From Pseudomonas mohnii (lineage in GTDB: Bacteria > Pseudomonadota > Gammaproteobacteria > Pseudomonadales > Pseudomonadaceae), in contig NZ_FNRV01000001.1 in NCBI RefSeq assembly GCF_900105115.1, positions 4,448,501 through 4,512,500 of the forward strand: 64,000 nucleotides of DNA, given 5' to 3'. Shown piece after piece: positions 25,833 to 33,499 of the stretch (positions within the stretch are counted from its first letter, which is position 1; every line of letters starts with the position of its first letter). Below the pieces are notes generated by a model. It worked only from the letters and a program-made list of their open reading frames with translations, ran no database searches and was not told where the DNA came from. Position numbers and translations under genes: made by a program.

Positions 25833-26615
25833 GTGAGCGTAGCCCCCGTTCAATCCTCCAACAGCGTCAAAGACCAGGTCAGTGCCGCCGAGTGGCAGAC
25901 CCGGGTCGACCTGGCGGCCTGTTATCGCCTGGTTGCCCTGCACGGCTGGGACGATCTGATTTTCACCCACATCTCGGCCAAGGTGCCTGGCACCGAAGAC
26001 TTCCTGATCAACCCTTTCGGGATGATGTTTCACGAAATGACTGCCTCGAGCCTGGTCAAGGTCGATCAGGCCGGCAACAAGCTGATGGACAGCCCCTACG
26101 AGATCAATCCGGCCGGTTACACCATCCACAGCGCGGTTCACGAGGTTCGCCATGATGTCGTCTGCGTGCTGCACACCCACACCGCCTCGGGTGTTGCGGT
26201 CTCGGCGCAGAAACAAGGCATTTTGCCGATCAGCCAACAGTCGTTGTTTGTCCTTTCCAGCCTGGCGTATCACGCCTACGAAGGCGTTGCGCTGAATCAC
26301 GAAGAGAAGGCGCGACTGCAAGCCGATCTCGGGGAAAACAATTTCCTGATGCTGCACAACCACGGTTTGCTGACCTGCGGCGGCACCATCGCCGACACGT
26401 TCCTGATGATGTTTACCTTCCAGCGCGCCTGTGACATCCAGGTCATGGCGCAGGGCGGTGGCGCGGAACTGATCGCCATCGAACCGCAGATTCTGGCGGG
26501 TGCCAAGGCGATGATCGCCGGTGTCACCAAAAGTGCTGAAGGCATGGGCGGTGCGTTGGCCTGGCCAGCGCTACTGCGCAAACTCGATAAACAAGACACG
26601 GGTTATAAACTCTAA
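25833..26615 (+). CDS. Class II aldolase/adducin family protein
   Basis: 260 residues from a GTG at 25833 preceded by AGAGG. The family motifs are present: zinc-binding His114 and His116 in VLHTHTASG, His177 in MLHNHGLLTCG, and HISAKVPGTEDFLINPFG near the substrate site. Members include fuculose-phosphate aldolases and decarboxylases, but this subgroup (starting VSAAEWQTRVDLAACYRL) is uncharacterised. The TAA stop shares a base with the ATG of the next gene (TAATG), so it is coupled to the alpha/beta hydrolase. Confidence 0.88.
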   Translation: MSVAPVQSSNSVKDQVSAAEWQTRVDLAACYRLVALHGWDDLIFTHISAKVPGTEDFLINPFGMMFHEMTASSLVKVDQAGNKLMDSPYEINPAGYTIHSAVHEVRHDVVCVLHTHTASGVAVSAQKQGILPISQQSLFVLSSLAYHAYEGVALNHEEKARLQADLGENNFLMLHNHGLLTCGGTIADTFLMMFTFQRACDIQVMAQGGGAELIAIEPQILAGAKAMIAGVTKSAEGMGGALAWPALLRKLDKQDTGYKL

Positions 26616-27517
26616 TGGCACTCGCTGAGATTCCTCTGTGTATCTGGCGCAAGCGCAGCCAGACATTCGACTTCCGTGGCCAGACCATTCGTTACTGGAC
26701 GGCGGGGCAGGGTGAGCCGCTGCTGCTCATCCATGGCTTCCCGAGTGCCAGTTGGGATTGGCATTACCTGTGGCAGCCGCTGGCTCAGCGCTATCGGGTG
26801 ATTGCCTGCGACATGTTGGGTTTCGGTGACTCGGCCAAACCGGTGAATCACGAGTACAGCTTGCTGGAGCAGGCTGATCTGCAACAGGCGCTGCTGGCTC
26901 AACTGGGTGTCGAGCAGCCTGTGCACCTGCTGGCGCATGATTACGGCGACAGCGTGGCCCAGGAGCTGCTGGCCCGGCATTACGATTCGCAGATTCAAAT
27001 TGCCAGTTGCGTGTTCCTCAACGGCGGGCTGTTTCCCGAAACCCATCGTCCCGTATTGATGCAAAAACTGCTGCTTAGCCCATTGGGCTGGATGATTGGC
27101 CGCGCGTTCAGTCGCGATGGGTTGGTGAAGAGTTTTCATCAGATCTTTGGCCCTCAAACGCTTCCCACCGAGAGCGAAATGGATGATTTCTGGAGCCTGA
27201 TCGAAAGCAATAACGGGCCACGGGTCATGCACAAGTTGATCGGCTACATCCCCGAACGGCGAGTACAACGCGATCGTTGGGTCGCCGCCATGCAGCGCGG
27301 TGAGGTGCCTTTGCGCGTGATCGATGGCGAGGTCGATCCGATCTCCGGCGCGCACATGGTCGCGCGTTATCGGGAGCTGATCCCCAACCCGGATGCGGTG
27401 CTGTTGAGCGGCATCGGTCACTACCCACAGATCGAGGCACCGTGCCAGGTACTCAAGCACTACCTGGCGTTTCGCGATCAGCAGATGCTGCCGCCGCTCA
27501 AGGTGGCGTGTTCCTGA
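26615..27517 (+). CDS. Alpha/beta hydrolase, haloalkane dehalogenase/epoxide hydrolase type
   Basis: 300 residues. The nucleophile is Asp109 in AHDYGDS, in place of serine, as in haloalkane dehalogenases and epoxide hydrolases. The oxyanion motif is HGFPSASWDW (40-49), the third acid lies in DGEVDPISG, and the catalytic histidine is in GIGHYPQIEAP. It would hydrolyse through an ester intermediate; the substrate is unknown. Coupled by TAATG overlap to the class II aldolase. A palindromic repeat follows. Confidence 0.88.
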   Translation: MALAEIPLCIWRKRSQTFDFRGQTIRYWTAGQGEPLLLIHGFPSASWDWHYLWQPLAQRYRVIACDMLGFGDSAKPVNHEYSLLEQADLQQALLAQLGVEQPVHLLAHDYGDSVAQELLARHYDSQIQIASCVFLNGGLFPETHRPVLMQKLLLSPLGWMIGRAFSRDGLVKSFHQIFGPQTLPTESEMDDFWSLIESNNGPRVMHKLIGYIPERRVQRDRWVAAMQRGEVPLRVIDGEVDPISGAHMVARYRELIPNPDAVLLSGIGHYPQIEAPCQVLKHYLAFRDQQMLPPLKVACS

Positions 27518-27557
27518 GTTCTGCTGAACGCTGAACACTTTGTGGCGAGGGTGCCTT

Positions 27558-27590
27558 TGTGGCGAGGGGGGTAAACCCCCTCGCGACAGG
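27558..27590. repeat. Short REP-like palindrome
   Basis: The arms TGTGGCGAGGGGG and CCCCCTCGCGACA flank a short loop. A partial copy of the left arm lies just upstream at 27541-27555. Confidence 0.6.
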
Positions 27591-27728
27591 TGCTGTGCTC
27601 GCCTTCTGCATCATCAATCATCCCCCAGCCTTATCGCGCACCATTCAGCCTCCCCCCTGTTCATTGTGACCCGCAGCGCTGTGCCTGAAACTCCAAGGCA
27701 ATGTCCCTGGCCTGTTGGAGTCCCCACC

Positions 27729-28640
27729 ATGAATGAGTCTGTGCGCTTCGAAGATAAAGTCGTGATCATCACCGGTGCAGGTGGCGGCCTGGGGCGGGCG
27801 CATGCACTGTTGTTCGCCCGGCAGGGCGCCAAAGTATTGGTCAACGACCTCGGCGGTTCGGCCCAGGGCGAAGGTGCCAACGCATCTGCGGCAGACCGCG
27901 TGGTCGCGCAAATCCGTGATGCCGGTGGCACCGCCGTGGCCAACCACGACTCGGTCACCGATGGCGACAAGCTCGTTCAGCATGCACTCGACGTCTTCGG
28001 TCGTGTCGATGTGGTGGTCAACAACGCCGGCATCCTGCGCGACAAGACCTTCCACAAAATGGAAGACGCCGACTGGGACCTGGTTTACCGCGTCCACGTC
28101 GAAGGCGCCTACAAAGTCACCCGCGCCGCCTGGCCGCACATGCGCGAGCAAAACTACGGTCGGGTGATCTTCACTGCGTCCACCTCGGGCATCTACGGCA
28201 ACTTCGGTCAATCCAACTACGGCATGGTCAAGCTCGGCCTCTACGGCCTGACCCGCACCCTGGCGATCGAAGGCCGCAAGAACAACATTCTGGTCAACGC
28301 CATCGCCCCCACCGGCGGCACGCGCATGACCGAAGGCCTGATCCCGCCGCAAGTGTTCGAGCAACTCAAACCGGAACTGGTCAGCCCGCTGGTGGTGTAC
28401 CTGGCCAGCGAAAACTGCCAGGAAACTTCTGGCCTGTTCGAAGTCGGCGGCGGCTGGATGGGCAAGGTGCGCTGGGAGCGCAGCCTGGGCGCCGGGTTCG
28501 ACCCGCGGGTGGGTTTTTCGCCGGAAGATGTGGCGGCGCACTGGCAGCAGATTTGTGATTTCGAGGGCGCAGCGCATCCGAAGGACAACATTGAAGCGCT
28601 GAAGGAAATGATGGGGAATTTGCAGAAGTATTCGTTGTAA
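27729..28640 (+). CDS. SDR, MFE-2-type 3-hydroxyacyl-CoA dehydrogenase-like
   Basis: 303 residues. The SDR cofactor motif TGAGGGLGRAHAL, NNAGILRDKTFHKM, and the catalytic Ser and Tyr/Lys in TASTSGIYGNFGQSNYGMVK are as in the dehydrogenase part of peroxisomal multifunctional enzyme type 2. A C-terminal extension (RVGFSPEDVAAHWQQICDFE) also resembles that family. It probably oxidises (R)-3-hydroxyacyl-CoA or a related CoA ester with NAD. It stands alone here, with no acyl-CoA gene beside it. The ATG at 27729 is the family start; the open frame extends to 27540 through repeat sequence. Confidence 0.88.
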   Translation: MNESVRFEDKVVIITGAGGGLGRAHALLFARQGAKVLVNDLGGSAQGEGANASAADRVVAQIRDAGGTAVANHDSVTDGDKLVQHALDVFGRVDVVVNNAGILRDKTFHKMEDADWDLVYRVHVEGAYKVTRAAWPHMREQNYGRVIFTASTSGIYGNFGQSNYGMVKLGLYGLTRTLAIEGRKNNILVNAIAPTGGTRMTEGLIPPQVFEQLKPELVSPLVVYLASENCQETSGLFEVGGGWMGKVRWERSLGAGFDPRVGFSPEDVAAHWQQICDFEGAAHPKDNIEALKEMMGNLQKYSL

Positions 28641-28647
28641 TGCGGCA

Positions 28648-28674
28648 GGCAAGGTCATATCGAATGACCTTGCC
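28648..28674. terminator. Bidirectional hairpin between converging genes
   Basis: The 11-bp perfect stem GGCAAGGTCAT / ATGACCTTGCC with loop ATCGA lies between the SDR stop and the converging amidase stop. It has no long T run on either side, so its efficiency is uncertain. Confidence 0.5.
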
Positions 28675-28689
28675 GACTGTATTCGTGGG

Positions 28690-29460
28690 CTATCGAGGAA
28701 AGTACTTGGACACCAGCGCCGCCAGGGTTGCGGCCGTTTGCGCATCCATGACCCCATCGTAACGCTCCGGGCGAAAATGCATCTGAAATGCCCGGACCAG
28801 TTGCTTAAAACCTTGCTCGGTCGAAGCGCCTGAAATGTCATATCCGTAAGACTTGAATAGCGTTAACAACTCGCTGCGGGCCGGAATGGCGCTGGCATTG
28901 TATTGCTGTAGAAAGTCGTCCCGGGTGACCTCATCGAACCAGGCGCCGATGCCTTTGAGATAAAGCGCATGCCAGGGAAACACAGGCCCCGGGTCGCTTT
29001 TTCGTCCAACCGCGATATCCGAGTGCCCCAATACCTGGGTTGGTGTGATATCCGGGTAGCGTTTGAGGATATTCAGCGCAAGTTCTTCAATGGCCGCGAT
29101 CTGTTCCGGATGATACGGCGGGAAGTTGAAATCGCCGTTGTTATCCGTCGCAAGATTGATGATTTCGATGCCGATGGAGGTGTCGTTCAGATTGCTGCGA
29201 CTCCCCCACTGGCTGACCCCCGCATGCCAGGCCCGATGGGACTCATCCACCAGACTGAAGACCTCCTGTGCGGTATAACCTTCGCTCAAATAACTTGAAT
29301 CGGTAATGTCCGGAATCAGGTAGTGCGCGCTGGCGCTCGGCCCCGTCAGAATTTTTACCGAGCTGGAGAAGTTGTCGGCTGTGTAGTGGAAGATAAGGAA
29401 GCGTATTCGGCTGTTGAAACTTTTGCTGGAGCGATACTTGTTGTAACTGATGGATTTCAT
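28690..29460 (-). CDS. N-acetylmuramoyl-L-alanine amidase, AmpDh3-like
   Basis: 256 residues: an Amidase_2 domain with zinc ligands His25 (IFHYTADN), His146 and Asp156 (LGHSDIAVGRKSDPG), Glu99 as likely catalytic residue, and a C-terminal peptidoglycan-binding domain (about 195-256, with YDGVMDAQTAATLAAL). It closely resembles P. aeruginosa AmpDh3 rather than cytosolic AmpD. There is no signal peptide or lipobox. AmpDh3 of P. aeruginosa lacks one too and is reported as a type VI-secreted effector with an adjacent immunity gene; no immunity candidate is seen beside this gene. It cleaves the muramyl-L-alanine amide bond in cell wall. Confidence 0.88.
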   Translation of the reverse strand: MKSISYNKYRSSKSFNSRIRFLIFHYTADNFSSSVKILTGPSASAHYLIPDITDSSYLSEGYTAQEVFSLVDESHRAWHAGVSQWGSRSNLNDTSIGIEIINLATDNNGDFNFPPYHPEQIAAIEELALNILKRYPDITPTQVLGHSDIAVGRKSDPGPVFPWHALYLKGIGAWFDEVTRDDFLQQYNASAIPARSELLTLFKSYGYDISGASTEQGFKQLVRAFQMHFRPERYDGVMDAQTAATLAALVSKYFPR

Positions 29461-30173
29461 AAAAGCACTCGTAGTGAATTAAGAAGAGGTCAGCTGATGA
29501 TGGGAAGTGTCTGACCTGCGATTTAGCTTAATTGTTGGAGTGCTCCGGGTAGGTACAAAGTTTTGTAGGTTTATTCTGAGAATGATGTGGGTTGAAAGCG
29601 GTTTTTTTGGCTGATGGGAGTTTGAGTGCCATGGGGTGTTTAGTTTAAAAGTTGCTAGAGATTAAAAATAATGAGAGTGGATCCAGTCGGCTCCACAAAA
29701 TCGCGCCCATAAAAAAGGCCGCTGCAAACGCAGCGGCCAAAGAAGACGTTGGATCCAGGAGCTACAAATCAACGTCGGTGTGCACGGGGCGATGAGTCGA
29801 GATCCTCAATCTCATCTGAAATCTGTCGCCAGTCGGCACGGTAAATCACGTGCCGCTGCTTCGTGCTTCCGGGCGGGTTCCCGTGAAAGCCAGGCTAGAA
29901 TAAGTGTTGGCCAGTAAAGGAAAAATAGCGATTCGAGACATGCTGTATTGCGACATTCGTAACAGTCCTGATGACCTCTTTGAGGTCCATTTCGCCACAA
30001 CATGTGCACAGCTGATGGCCTCCCATCCAGCCCATCCATACCCCCGTGTAAACCCCCGTTCCCGGCGGTCATTCATCCTTTAGAGGTACACCACGAATAC
30101 CTCCTTGGTGCGCTTATCGTCCCCGGTGGGCGGCAGTAGGGTGAGGCCTTCTGTCACTCACCGGGGAAGACGC
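29461..30173. other. 713-bp stretch without a convincing gene
   Basis: The first part (29461-29700) is AT-rich compared with the flanks. A minus-strand intrinsic terminator lies at 29711-29738. Upstream of it on the minus strand are short overlapping frames: one of 76 codons from an ATG at 30076 with AAAGG ahead, one of 86 codons, and in a third frame an open 3' end stopping at 29771-29769 that reads RHVIYRADWRQISDEIEDLD. None is recognisable. It may hold a small RNA, a small protein gene or the remnant of a decayed gene that kept its terminator. Confidence 0.5.
29711..29738 (-). terminator. Orphan intrinsic terminator on the minus strand
   Basis: The perfect 9-bp stem GGCCGCTGC / GCAGCGGCC with a 4-base loop is followed on the minus strand by six T residues. 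No assigned minus-strand gene lies upstream of it. Confidence 0.85.
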
Positions 30174-31967
30174 ATGACAAAAACAACAATGCGCGCCATC
30201 TTCACGCCGCAGGCGCTGGCCGCTGCGGTGGCCTTGGGTTGCTGCGCCCAGGCACAGGCCATTTCATTCAACGTCGGCGAGATCGAGGGGACGTTCGACT
30301 CGTCGCTGTCGGTGGGCGCGAGCTGGGGCATGCGTGATGCCGACGACTCGCTGGTGGGCTTGGTCAATGGCGGTTCGGGCCAGTCCTCGACCGGCGATGA
30401 CGGGCGGCTGAATTTCAAGAAAGGCGAGACGTTCTCGAAGATCTTCAAAGGCATCCATGACCTTGAGCTGAAGTACGGCGACACCGGTGTGTTTGTCCGT
30501 GGCAAGTATTGGTACGACTTCGAACTGAAGGACGAAGACCGCGAGTTCAAGCCCATCAGCGATCATGGCCGCAAGGAGGGCGCCAAGTCTTCCGGCGGGC
30601 AGATCCTCGATGCCTTCGTCTATCACAACTACTCCATCGCCGATCTGCCGGGCACGGTGCGCGCGGGCAAGCAGGTGGTCAGTTGGGGCGAAAGTACATT
30701 CATCGGTAACTCGATCAACAGCATCAACCCGGTGGATGTTTCCGCGTTCCGGCGCCCGGGTGCCGAGATCAAGGAAGGCTTGATTCCGGTGAACATGTTG
30801 TTTGCTTCCCAGGGCCTGACGGACAAGTTGACCGTGGAAGGCTTCTACCAACTGGAATGGGACCAGACCGTTCTCGACAACTGCGGGACCTTCTTCGGCG
30901 TCGACGTGGCGGCGGACGGTTGCAACAAGAACTACACCGTCGCCAGCCCGGCCATCGCCCCGTTGCAGCCGATTGCCGCAGCGTTCGGCCAAGGGTTTGA
31001 AGTCAGCAAGGAGGGCGTGATCGTGCCCCGTGGCGGTGACCGTGATGCCCGCGATTCCGGACAATGGGGGACGGCGTTGCGCTGGCTCGGCGACGACACC
31101 GAGTACGGTCTGTACTTCATGAACTACCACAGCCGCACGCCGACGGTGGGCACCGTCACCGCGGGTGCCAGCACGCTGGCGAGCATTCCGGGGATCGTGG
31201 CCACGGCCAACCGGATCGCGCCCGGCAGTGGCTCGGGTCTCGCGCAAAGTGTGATGCTCGGGCGCGGTCAGTATTACCTCGATTACCCGGAAGACATTCG
31301 CCTGTACGGCGCGAGTTTCTCTACCACCTTGTCCACCGGTACCGCATGGACCGGCGAGATCAGTTATCGGCCCAACGCGCCGGTGCAGGTCAACACCAAC
31401 GACCTGACCCTGGCCATGCTCAACCCGATTGCCGGTGGCGCGGCATCGCCCATTGCGTCCCGTCCAGGCGCCGACAACAAGGGCTATCGGCGCAAGGAAA
31501 TAACCCAGGTCCAGAGCACCCTGACGCACTTCGTCGATCAGGTGATGGGCGCTGATCGCCTGACCCTGGTAGGCGAGGCGGCGGTGGTTCACGTCGGTGG
31601 CCTGGAGGCCCGCAGCAAGCTGCGCTATGGACGCGACTCGGTGTACGGGCAGTATGGTTTCGGCGGCGACACCGATGGCTTCGTGACCTCGACCTCCTGG
31701 GGTTATCGAGCCCGGGCCATCCTCGATTACAACAACCTCATCGCCGGCATCAACATCAAACCCAACCTGTCGTGGTCCCACGACGTCAGCGGGTATGGCC
31801 CCAACGGGCTGTTCAACGAAGGTGCCAAGGCCATCAGCCTCGGCGTCGACGCGGACTACCGCAATACCTACACCGCAAGCCTCAATTACACCGATTTCTT
31901 CGGGGGGGACTACAACACCCTCGAGGACCGCGACTTCGTGGCGTTGAGCTTTGGCGTGAACTTCTGA
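30174..31967 (+). CDS. DUF1302 family outer-membrane protein
   Basis: About 597 residues from the ATG at 30174, which follows GGGGAAG. Signal peptide to about residue 29 (TPQALAAAVALGCCAQAQA, then ISFNVGEIEG). The DUF1302 body has a large aromatic-rich beta-barrel-like region (LKYGDTGVFVRGKYWYDFEL, WGESTFIGNSINSIN) ending in YTDFFGGDYNTLEDRDFVAL and a final phenylalanine typical of outer-membrane proteins. Together with DUF1329 and a LuxR regulator it matches a P. putida locus (PP_0765 region) that fitness screens linked to Tween and fatty ester use. The molecular function is not proven. Confidence 0.85.
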   Translation: MTKTTMRAIFTPQALAAAVALGCCAQAQAISFNVGEIEGTFDSSLSVGASWGMRDADDSLVGLVNGGSGQSSTGDDGRLNFKKGETFSKIFKGIHDLELKYGDTGVFVRGKYWYDFELKDEDREFKPISDHGRKEGAKSSGGQILDAFVYHNYSIADLPGTVRAGKQVVSWGESTFIGNSINSINPVDVSAFRRPGAEIKEGLIPVNMLFASQGLTDKLTVEGFYQLEWDQTVLDNCGTFFGVDVAADGCNKNYTVASPAIAPLQPIAAAFGQGFEVSKEGVIVPRGGDRDARDSGQWGTALRWLGDDTEYGLYFMNYHSRTPTVGTVTAGASTLASIPGIVATANRIAPGSGSGLAQSVMLGRGQYYLDYPEDIRLYGASFSTTLSTGTAWTGEISYRPNAPVQVNTNDLTLAMLNPIAGGAASPIASRPGADNKGYRRKEITQVQSTLTHFVDQVMGADRLTLVGEAAVVHVGGLEARSKLRYGRDSVYGQYGFGGDTDGFVTSTSWGYRARAILDYNNLIAGINIKPNLSWSHDVSGYGPNGLFNEGAKAISLGVDADYRNTYTASLNYTDFFGGDYNTLEDRDFVALSFGVNF

Positions 31968-31990
31968 TCTGGCTGAGAAGGATGATTTCC

Positions 31991-33358
31991 ATGCGCAAGA
32001 TGATTCTGCAATGCGGTGCCCTGGCCCTCGGTCTGCTGGCCGCCAACGTGATGGCGGCGGTAACGCCGGAAGAGGCCAACAAACTGGGTACCAGCCTTAC
32101 GCCGTTGGGCGCGGAGAAGGCCGGCAATGCCGACGGCTCGATTCCGGCGTGGACCGGCGGAATTCCGAAAAACGCCGGGGCGGTCGACAGCAAGGGTTTC
32201 CTGGCCGATCCATTCGCCAATGAAAAGCCTTTGTTCGTCATCACGGCGGCGACGGTCGACAAATACAAGGACAAGCTTTCCGAAGGGCAGATAGCGATGT
32301 TCAAACGCTATCCCGAGACCTACAGGATCCCGGTGTATCCGACTCACCGCACGGCGGCCCTGCCACCGGAAATCTATGAGTCGGCCAAGCGCAGCGCGCT
32401 GAATGTAACCCCGATCAACGACGGTAACGGTCTGGCCAATTTCACTGGCAATCGCTACTACGCGTTCCCGATTCCCAAGAACGGTGTCGAGGTGATCTGG
32501 AACCACATCACCCGTTATCACGGCGGTAATCTGCGCCGCACCATTACCCAGGCAACGCCGCAATCGAATGGTGATTTCACCGTCATCCGCTTCAAGGACG
32601 AGGTGGCCGTACCGTCCCTGCTGGGGGATTACAAACCGGGCAGCGAGGAGAACGTGCTCAACTATTTCAAACAGGAGGTGACCGCACCGGCGCGGCTGGC
32701 GGGCAACGTGTTGCTGGTTCACGAGACCCTCGATCAGGTCCAGGAACCGCGCAAGGCCTGGATCTACAACGCCGGCCAGCGTCGCGTGCGGCGTGCACCG
32801 CAAGTGGCGTATGACGGCGTCGGCACCTCATCGGACGGGTTACGCACCACCGACAACTTCGACATGTTTTCCGGAGCGCCGGATCGCTATGACTGGAAGC
32901 TGATCGGCAAGAAAGAAATGTACATCCCGTACAACAGCTACAAGCTCGATTCGCCTGACCTCAAGTACACCGATGTGATCAAGGCCGGGCACATCAATCA
33001 GGACCTGACCCGTTATGAGTTGCACCGGGTGTGGGAGGTCGTCGCCACGGTCAAGCCTAACGAGCGGCATGTCTATGCCAAGCGTCACATGTACATTGAC
33101 GAAGACACCTGGCAAGTCGCCCTGGCTGATCACTACGACGGTCGCGGCCAGCTCTGGCGCGTGGCGGAAGGGCATGCCCAGTTCTACTACGATCATCAGG
33201 TTCCGGCCTACACCGTCGAGGCGCTGTATGACCTCATTGCCGGCCGTTACATCGCACTGGGGATGAAGAATGAAGAGAAGCGCAGCTTCGAATTCAACAT
33301 CGCGGCAAAAGCAGGGGACTACACGCCTGCAGCCTTGCGGAGTACAGGTGTGAAGTAG
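31991..33358 (+). CDS. DUF1329 family exported protein
   Basis: 455 residues from the ATG at 31991, placed 8 bases after AGAAGG; another in-frame ATG lies at 31982. Signal peptide MRKMILQCGALALGLLAANV, cleaved near MAA. The DUF1329 body (LGTSLTPLGAEKAGNADGSI, AWTGGIP, RRAPQVAYDGVG, YIDEDTWQVALADHYDGRG) is thought to have a LolA/LolB-like lipid-binding fold. It lies 23 bases after the DUF1302 gene, and the pair almost always travels together, so a shared outer-membrane or periplasmic job with a hydrophobic ligand is likely. A terminator follows. Confidence 0.85.
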   Translation: MRKMILQCGALALGLLAANVMAAVTPEEANKLGTSLTPLGAEKAGNADGSIPAWTGGIPKNAGAVDSKGFLADPFANEKPLFVITAATVDKYKDKLSEGQIAMFKRYPETYRIPVYPTHRTAALPPEIYESAKRSALNVTPINDGNGLANFTGNRYYAFPIPKNGVEVIWNHITRYHGGNLRRTITQATPQSNGDFTVIRFKDEVAVPSLLGDYKPGSEENVLNYFKQEVTAPARLAGNVLLVHETLDQVQEPRKAWIYNAGQRRVRRAPQVAYDGVGTSSDGLRTTDNFDMFSGAPDRYDWKLIGKKEMYIPYNSYKLDSPDLKYTDVIKAGHINQDLTRYELHRVWEVVATVKPNERHVYAKRHMYIDEDTWQVALADHYDGRGQLWRVAEGHAQFYYDHQVPAYTVEALYDLIAGRYIALGMKNEEKRSFEFNIAAKAGDYTPAALRSTGVK

Positions 33359-33380
33359 TCTTCCTACAGGCTCTTACACA

Positions 33381-33408
33381 AAAAGGTGACCTCGCGGTCA
33401 CCTTTTTT
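33381..33408 (+). terminator. Intrinsic terminator after DUF1302-DUF1329
   Basis: The stem AAGGTGAC / GTCACCTT with loop CTCGCG is followed by a T run, 23 bases after the DUF1329 stop. Confidence 0.85.
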
Positions 33409-33499
33409 ATGGGTGTAAATCAGTCTGCTGAATACTTCTTCAACAAGCGTTCGGGAGAGGTCTAGGGTGGCGCCACAATTATAAAAAGGCGCTTCTACT

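Noticed and set aside
30264..31781. Minus-strand open frame of 505 codons opposite DUF1302
   Set aside because: Antisense shadow; the plus strand has a signal peptide and a family match.
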